From NCBI GenBank assembly GCA_019637695.1, contig JAHBVG010000021.1, positions 23,484 through 87,483 on the forward strand: a stretch of DNA of 64,000 nt. Reading direction: 5' to 3'. The notes below the pieces were generated by a model. The model was not told the origin of the DNA. It made no database searches and worked only from the letters and a program-made list of their open reading frames with translations. This document shows positions 59,916 through 64,000 of the stretch, piece after piece. Position numbers and translations under genes: made by a program. Source of the stretch: Caldilineaceae bacterium (GTDB lineage Bacteria; Chloroflexota; Anaerolineae; Caldilineales; Caldilineaceae). Position 1 is the stretch's first letter. The number at the start of each line of letters is the position of its first letter.

Positions 59916-59977
59916 GGGTATTGGGTATTAGATATTGGGCGGCGAACGCCAATATCTAATACCCAATATCCAGTACC
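59916..59977. repeat. Hairpin between convergent hslO and MoaD-like genes
   Basis: GGGTATTGGGTATTAGATATTGG (from 59916) pairs with CCAATATCTAATACCCAATATCC and the following bases; the loop is GCGGCGAACG. It may end both transcripts. Word type ATTGGGTATTAG is unlike the other repeats. Confidence 0.6.
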
Positions 59978-59982
59978 CCTCT

Positions 59983-60282
59983 CTATTTCCCCCCTGCCAT
60001 TGCCCCTACGATCAAGAATGGTTCTTCGCCGGTCACCACCCTGGCCGGTAACGGCGCGTCTACGGGCTCGTGTGATAGATCCTGCTCACAGGCGAAAAAA
60101 CGGATGAAAGGACGGCGCTGCTTTGTGACATGATCTCGGATCGTCCCGCGCAGCATGGGATAGCGCGCCTCCAATGCGTCAAGGACCGAGCGCTGGGTTA
60201 CAGGCTCGTCGACCTCAAGCGTAACCTCTTTACGGACGTTGGCTAACGTGCGCAGATGGTGGGGAATGACGACGCGTATCAT
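59983..60282 (-). CDS. MoaD/ThiS-family ubiquitin-like protein
   Basis: This 99-aa small protein has the beta-grasp pattern of MoaD/ThiS ([68 protein letters not shown]). The C-terminus is GGK; typical carriers end exactly in GG, so activation would need trimming, or the protein may not be a sulfur carrier. Its start overlaps the stop of the BNR-repeat gene by 4 bp. I recall this MoaD-like/BNR pair from other genomes, but its role is not known to me. Confidence 0.8.
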   Translation of the reverse strand: MIRVVIPHHLRTLANVRKEVTLEVDEPVTQRSVLDALEARYPMLRGTIRDHVTKQRRPFIRFFACEQDLSHEPVDAPLPARVVTGEEPFLIVGAMAGGK

Positions 60283-61394
60283 GGCAGTGTTTGCACCTCC
60301 ACCGAGAGGACCGGCGGCAGATTATGCACAATCGCCGTCCAGTGGTCCCCGCTGTCACTCGAAGCATAGACCTGCCCGCCTGTGGTGCCAAAGTAGACGC
60401 CGCATGAATCGAGCGAATCCACGGCCAGCGCAGTGCGCAGGATGTTGACATAGCAATTCTCCTGGGGTAGACCGTCTGTCAGCGCTTCCCAGTCGTTGCC
60501 GCCGGTGCGACTGCGGTAAACGCGCAACTTGCCCTCGGGTGGAAAATGCTCCGAATCGCTCTTAATGGGGACAACATAGACCGTCTCCGGCTCGTGGGCG
60601 TGGACAGCAATCGGGAAGCCGAAATCGCTGGGTAGATTGCCGCTCACCTCGCGCCACAAATCGCCGGCGTTGTCACTGCGCATCACGTCCCAATGTTTCT
60701 GCATAAAGAGGACATCCGGTTGCGCCGGATGCATGGCGATACTGTGGACGCAGTGACCCACATCGGCGTCGGCGTCTGGCAACTCCCATTCGGATTTAAG
60801 CCCCTGGTTGATCGGCAGCCAGCTCTCGCCGCCGTCATCGGTGCGGAACGCGCCCGCCGCCGAAATGGCGACATAGATGCGGTTGGCGTCGTTTGGATCG
60901 AGGACAATGGTATGTAGACACATGCCTCCCGCGCCCGGCTGCCAGAGATGTCCCTTGACGCTGCGCAGTTCGGGGAGTTCCTGCCAGCTCTTGCCGCCGT
61001 CCTGGGATCGGAAGAGGGCGGCGTCTTCGATCCCGGCGTAAACGGTGTCGATGTCGGTCAAGGATGGTTCCAACCGCCAGACGCGTTTGAATTCCCACGG
61101 GTGTTGCGTTCCATCGTAAAATTGGTGTGTGCCAGGGTTGCCATCGTAGACAAATTCGTTGCCCATCGGCTCCCACGTTTTGCCGCCATCGTCCGAGCGC
61201 TGGATCAATTGCCCGAACCATCCACCGCACTGGGAGGCATAGAGCCGGTTCGGATCAATGGGTGATCCTTTGAGGTGATAGATCTCCCAACCAGCGAAGT
61301 GGGGACCGCTGACCTCCCAATCGGCGCGCTTTTCATCCGATGTCAAAATGAACGCGCCTTTGCGTGTGCCAACCAATACTCGTACACCGCTCAT
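60279..61394 (-). CDS. BNR/sortilin-like beta-propeller protein
   Basis: This 371-aa protein starts at ATG 61394 with AGGAGAGG upstream. It has repeated Asp-box-type blades: [71 protein letters not shown] and [12 protein letters not shown], about seven blades in all. The N-terminus ([17 protein letters not shown]) and blade count fit WD40/YVTN/BNR-like propellers related to sialidases and YCF48, but no sialidase catalytic residues are visible and there is no signal peptide, so it should be cytoplasmic. It is co-translated with the MoaD-like gene. Confidence 0.85.
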   Translation of the reverse strand: MSGVRVLVGTRKGAFILTSDEKRADWEVSGPHFAGWEIYHLKGSPIDPNRLYASQCGGWFGQLIQRSDDGGKTWEPMGNEFVYDGNPGTHQFYDGTQHPWEFKRVWRLEPSLTDIDTVYAGIEDAALFRSQDGGKSWQELPELRSVKGHLWQPGAGGMCLHTIVLDPNDANRIYVAISAAGAFRTDDGGESWLPINQGLKSEWELPDADADVGHCVHSIAMHPAQPDVLFMQKHWDVMRSDNAGDLWREVSGNLPSDFGFPIAVHAHEPETVYVVPIKSDSEHFPPEGKLRVYRSRTGGNDWEALTDGLPQENCYVNILRTALAVDSLDSCGVYFGTTGGQVYASSDSGDHWTAIVHNLPPVLSVEVQTLP

Positions 61395-61431
61395 AGTTTC
61401 CTCTCCTGTTGATCTCAAATAAATGATGCGC

Positions 61432-62208
61432 TTACGCCCCTGCCGGTGGTAGGACAATGCTGAAGGATGCGTTGCCCGGATCGTTGAGGACGGCCATGCG
61501 TCCATAAGGAATATCGAACGCGGGGACCATCAGTGTTCCACCGGCGGCAGTAGCTTTTTCGATGGTGGCATCTGTGTTGTCCACATAGAAATAGTTCATC
61601 CAGTGGGGAGGGATGCCTTCCCAGCGGGCGTCCATCTGCAAGACACCGCAGATCATTTTCTCGCCTCGCTGCATAATAAAATACTCAGTATCCCCTCCTT
61701 GCATTGGGTGCGCCGTCAGGTCGAAGAGCTTGCCATAGAATTCAGAAGTTGCAGCGGCATTGGGGGTATTGACCTCGCACCAGGCAAATGCTCCATGTTC
61801 GCCTTCTACACCGAAACCAAAGTGTTCACCCGCCTGCCACAGCCCAAAGACCGCGCCCGTGGGATCAGCGCAGATCGCCATTGTCCCCAAGGGGCCGACG
61901 GGCATGGTATCCATGAGTACCTGCCCGCCCAACTCCTGGACACGCGCGGCATCGGCGGCGGCGTTATCGCTAGAAAAGTAGACTGTCCACGCCGAAGGCA
62001 TCTGGGCGTCCGGCTGCAAGGCGGCCATCCCGGCGGCGCTGCGTCCCTGGGCCAGGGCAAGGTTGTAATGACCAAAATTCTCGCCTGTGTCCACAAAGTC
62101 CCACCCGAAGATTTCCCGGTAGAATTGCTTTGCCTGTTCTAAATCCGGCGTCGCCAGATCGAACCAGACAGGTTGGCCGGGATCACGTTTTCTGGTGTAC
62201 GTTGTCAT
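61432..62208 (-). CDS. Two-domain VOC (glyoxalase-fold) protein
   Basis: This 258-aa protein has two VOC modules. The first has [20 protein letters not shown], then [13 protein letters not shown] and [19 protein letters not shown]. The second has [40 protein letters not shown] and [18 protein letters not shown]. The pattern of paired FYxxxFGW and DP-GA-F-L is typical of actinobacterial-type hydroxylase-like VOC proteins. Metal ligands are not fully conserved (His/Glu at the first site is absent), so substrate and reaction are unknown. It is not in an obvious operon. Confidence 0.88.
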   Translation of the reverse strand: MTTYTRKRDPGQPVWFDLATPDLEQAKQFYREIFGWDFVDTGENFGHYNLALAQGRSAAGMAALQPDAQMPSAWTVYFSSDNAAADAARVQELGGQVLMDTMPVGPLGTMAICADPTGAVFGLWQAGEHFGFGVEGEHGAFAWCEVNTPNAAATSEFYGKLFDLTAHPMQGGDTEYFIMQRGEKMICGVLQMDARWEGIPPHWMNYFYVDNTDATIEKATAAGGTLMVPAFDIPYGRMAVLNDPGNASFSIVLPPAGA

Positions 62209-62284
62209 CGCTTGATCTCCTGATCGAATGGTTTCGCAATGTACAATATCGTCGAACTTCTGAAAAATGAACTATAGGTGATTC

Positions 62285-62773
62285 TCACTCCCTGACCAAT
62301 TCTCCATCATAGGCCCTTTGCAGGATAGATAGATCAAACTTCTTCATCTGAAGGAATGCTTCGGTAACCCGTGCGGCTCTTTCTGCGTCCTGGTCTTGCA
62401 TCATTTCGTCGAGGTTGGCGGGTACGATCTGCCAGGATAGACCGAACTTGTCCTTCAGCCAACCACACTGCTCTGCCTCTGGGACTGCTGAAAGCTTCTC
62501 CCAGTAGTAGTCGATCTCTTCCTGGTTATGACAATAAACCATAAAGGAAATGGACTCGTTGAACTGAAATAGAGGCCCAGCGCTAATCGCCATAAACGGT
62601 TGCCCTGACAGCGTAAACGAGACAACATCGCTGTCGCCCATCGGTGTGCCGTGCAGCGTCGTAACATTGGTAAGGCTTGAATCTGGGAAGATCGAACAAT
62701 AGAAGTGCGCCGCTTCTTTTGCTTCTTTATCGAACCAGAGATGGGGGACTATTTTGCTTTTGATCAGGGTCAT
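62285..62773 (-). CDS. PhnB-like VOC protein
   Basis: This 162-aa protein has the 3-demethylubiquinone-9 3-methyltransferase-like (PhnB/YjdN) signature: KIVPHLWFDKEAKEAAHFYC, SLTNVTTLHGTPMGDSDVVS, FSL-type strand SFTLSGQPFMAISAGP, NESISFMVYCHNQEEIDYYW, KLSAVPEAEQCGWLKDKFGL and SWQIVP. Despite the family name, members are glyoxalase-fold proteins without proven methyltransferase activity. The gene follows the DinB-like gene by 46 bp, so it may share its damage-inducible transcript. Confidence 0.9.
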   Translation of the reverse strand: MTLIKSKIVPHLWFDKEAKEAAHFYCSIFPDSSLTNVTTLHGTPMGDSDVVSFTLSGQPFMAISAGPLFQFNESISFMVYCHNQEEIDYYWEKLSAVPEAEQCGWLKDKFGLSWQIVPANLDEMMQDQDAERAARVTEAFLQMKKFDLSILQRAYDGELVRE

Positions 62774-62819
62774 ATAGGTCTCCTTTTTGAGTCAACGAAT
62801 CAGATAGATTACAGAGGAT

Positions 62820-63296
62820 CTAGCGCTTTAATGTACATAGGGCTTGGCGGATCTCGCCTAGATGATAAGCAGTGTGGGCAACCACGGCGATGGCCCCGGC
62901 AATCTCATATTCGCTGGGCCATTCGGCGGTATCGGCGATGAGCTGCTTAATGCGGTCATAGCTTTCACGCAGATCTGTTTTCAAACCTTCCCATTCTTGC
63001 GGCGTCACGGCGCTTGTCTCGCGCCAGATCTTCCCCCATTCTGCCTGTCCATGTTGTCCACTGCGCACCTCTCGATCTACGACATCGAGATAGAAGGCAG
63101 TGTGCTTTACCTGCGCCGCTAAGGTGGCGCATCTGCCGCCCACGGGGATCGAAGCTTCCTCCGCCGAGACGGTCGCCAGGGTCTCGAACAAGGATGTGCC
63201 TTTGTCGAGGAAGAGGCCGTGGACATTGTCGAAACTTTCATCGAGTAGCAGGTAAAGCGCCGTGGTGAAATGATTCGCTTGAATCTGTAGAGACAT
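62820..63296 (-). CDS. DinB-like (YfiT/DinB superfamily) protein
   Basis: This 158-aa four-helix protein has the opening FTTALYLLLDESFDNVHGLF, VKHTAFYLDVVDREVRSG and the closing VVAHTAYHLGEIRQALCTLK. The metal-site histidines are probably His in VKHT and the HTAYH pair, as in DinB-family metalloproteins. DinB of Bacillus is damage-inducible and the family includes thiol-dependent transferases. Here a consensus promoter with a LexA-type box in its spacer lies 52 bp upstream (63348-63376), agreeing with SOS control. Confidence 0.88.
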   Translation of the reverse strand: MSLQIQANHFTTALYLLLDESFDNVHGLFLDKGTSLFETLATVSAEEASIPVGGRCATLAAQVKHTAFYLDVVDREVRSGQHGQAEWGKIWRETSAVTPQEWEGLKTDLRESYDRIKQLIADTAEWPSEYEIAGAIAVVAHTAYHLGEIRQALCTLKR

Positions 63297-63347
63297 AAGC
63301 TTCCTTTCGCACAGGTAGGTTTTATGGGATTACAAAGCGGTGCAAGG

Positions 63348-63376
63348 ATTATAGAACACATGTTCCAAATCGTCAA
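63348..63376 (-). promoter_or_regulatory. SOS-type promoter of the DinB-like gene
   Basis: On the minus strand: -35 TTGACG (63371-63376), 17-nt spacer, -10 TATAAT (63348-63353). The spacer begins with GAACATGTGTTC (63354-63365), a GAAC-N4-GTTC LexA/DinR-type box between the two hexamers. Confidence 0.75.
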
Positions 63377-63379
63377 CAT

Positions 63380-63817
63380 TTACGATTCTTCCGTGGACGC
63401 AATCCAGGCATGAATGAGATGTTCAAAGTCGGCTCGTCTGGCGTTGATCTCGTCAAGATCCCGAAAGGTAACCGAGGCGCGATCCTTTGCCAGCCATGTA
63501 AGCAGCGACCCAGGATCGGTAACATCGATGCCGGTGGTTGCTGTGTCGCGCACCTTTGCTCCAACATGGAGGATAATCTGCACCCTCTCTTTAGCCCGCA
63601 GGTGAAAGGTAGCAAAGTGCTCAGTCGTACGGAAACTGGGGGCATTCCATTTGACCTCTTCAGAAATTCGCCGATCCGCGCCAAGGATGATCTGCCGCAG
63701 GGCGAGGATCTCCTGTTTTCGCGGATGGTCGAGCGCCGCGAGAAAGGCTTCGACACTTTGCGCTTTTGTTGATTTCCTCACATTTGTCATGCGGTGGTCA
63801 TTGTCTGTGAGTTGCAA
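63380..63817 (-). CDS. DUF1801 (YdhG-like) protein
   Basis: The protein has 145 aa from TTG 63817, which has AGGAAG upstream, or 136 from ATG 63790. The pattern VEAFLAALDHPRKQEILALR, QIILGADRRISEEVKWNAPS, FRTTEHFATFHLRAKERVQI is the DUF1801 core (YdhG/YjhG-like; W-APS-- then FA-F). Function is unknown. Its promoter region at 63940-63985 has a consensus -35/-10 and a LexA-type box, so it may be DNA-damage-inducible together with the DinB-like gene after it, which also has its own promoter. Confidence 0.85.
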   Translation of the reverse strand: MQLTDNDHRMTNVRKSTKAQSVEAFLAALDHPRKQEILALRQIILGADRRISEEVKWNAPSFRTTEHFATFHLRAKERVQIILHVGAKVRDTATTGIDVTDPGSLLTWLAKDRASVTFRDLDEINARRADFEHLIHAWIASTEES

Positions 63818-63939
63818 TTTGGCTTCCTTTCCCAATTGTTGAATATTCGGCAAGACAAATACAGGCGGTTCTCTCCTTGAGAACCTCTGCTTTCTCACTT
63901 CCGATTGTTAAGTGTTGGGATCGAGTCGTGGACGAAATT

Positions 63940-63985
63940 GAACAAATGTTCTGTTCTATTATATGTAAATTTTTCTAAATGTCAA
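63940..63985 (-). promoter_or_regulatory. SOS-type promoter of the DUF1801 gene
   Basis: On the minus strand: TTGACA (63980-63985), 16 nt, TATAAT (63958-63963), then GAACATTTGTTC (63940-63951) close to the start point. The box has the same GAAC-N4-GTTC form as at 63354-63365. The next gene beyond the right edge may also be affected. Confidence 0.7.
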
Positions 63986-64000
63986 TCTCCAATTCAACAA

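Noticed and set aside
1..64000. tRNA, rRNA or origin
   Set aside because: No cloverleaf-like pattern with GTTCGA-type arm, no rRNA segment and no DnaA-box cluster was found by reading; a covariance-model search would be decisive.

Overview
The window looks like chromosomal DNA of a Chloroflexota bacterium, probably of the Anaerolineae/Caldilineae type. This is inferred from gene style, not from a marker gene. The pointers are moderately high GC, lipoproteins with Thr-Pro linkers, a DUF3048 lipoprotein, a MutL-like gene next to zinc-ribbon membrane proteins, a WhiG/FliA-type sigma factor and many palindromic intergenic repeats. There is no rRNA, tRNA, CRISPR array, integrase, terminase or capsid gene.

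Positions 1-19,209 (all minus strand) hold an extracellular contractile injection system (eCIS, phage-tail-like particle). In transcription order: an 88-aa protein, a DUF4255/Afp16-like tail cap, a 302-aa unknown, a tail sheath, a tube protein, a 990-aa second sheath carrying an IPT/TIG domain, a second tube protein, a LysM-type baseplate protein with a silk-like Gly/Ala/Ser tail, a 58-aa Afp6-sized protein, a hub protein, a spike protein, a 509-aa protein with a membrane C-terminus, gp25, baseplate J, a large tail-protein-I fusion, and a reading frame that runs off the left edge. No tape measure, AAA+ ATPase, tail fibre, PAAR protein or toxin is visible; they may lie to the left or elsewhere.

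Positions 19,400-31,250 hold a DUF433 gene with a truncated DUF5615 partner, thpR, an SCO1-type lipoprotein operon, a cysteine-less thioredoxin-like protein, glyA, a UMF1-type MFS transporter, pyk, a ParB-like protein and a DUF3048 lipoprotein. Positions 31,370-36,303 are a tight six-gene operon of mostly unknown membrane proteins ending in a MutL/GlmL-like protein. It is the best candidate here for an undescribed system. Next come an ATPase-winged-helix regulator, a bacterial PH-domain protein, fabF-fabH and a sigma factor.

Positions 43,100-64,000 hold a four-gene MacB-type ABC export operon (one ATPase appears to carry an AbrB-like tail), an SDR enzyme, prfC, a PHP hydrolase, a carbohydrate-binding-like lipoprotein, sucA-sucB, hslO, a MoaD-like/BNR pair, two VOC proteins, a DinB-like protein and a DUF1801 protein. 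The last two have strong promoters combined with GAAC-N4-GTTC LexA-type boxes.

Palindromic elements are scattered between genes. Three (7,916, 38,712 and 41,691) begin with GTAAC and are flanked by 8-bp direct repeats, and another family (23,325 and 37,831) also has an 8-bp duplication in one copy. These are signs of MITE-like mobile elements, and a related palindrome forms the 3' end of the sigma factor gene.
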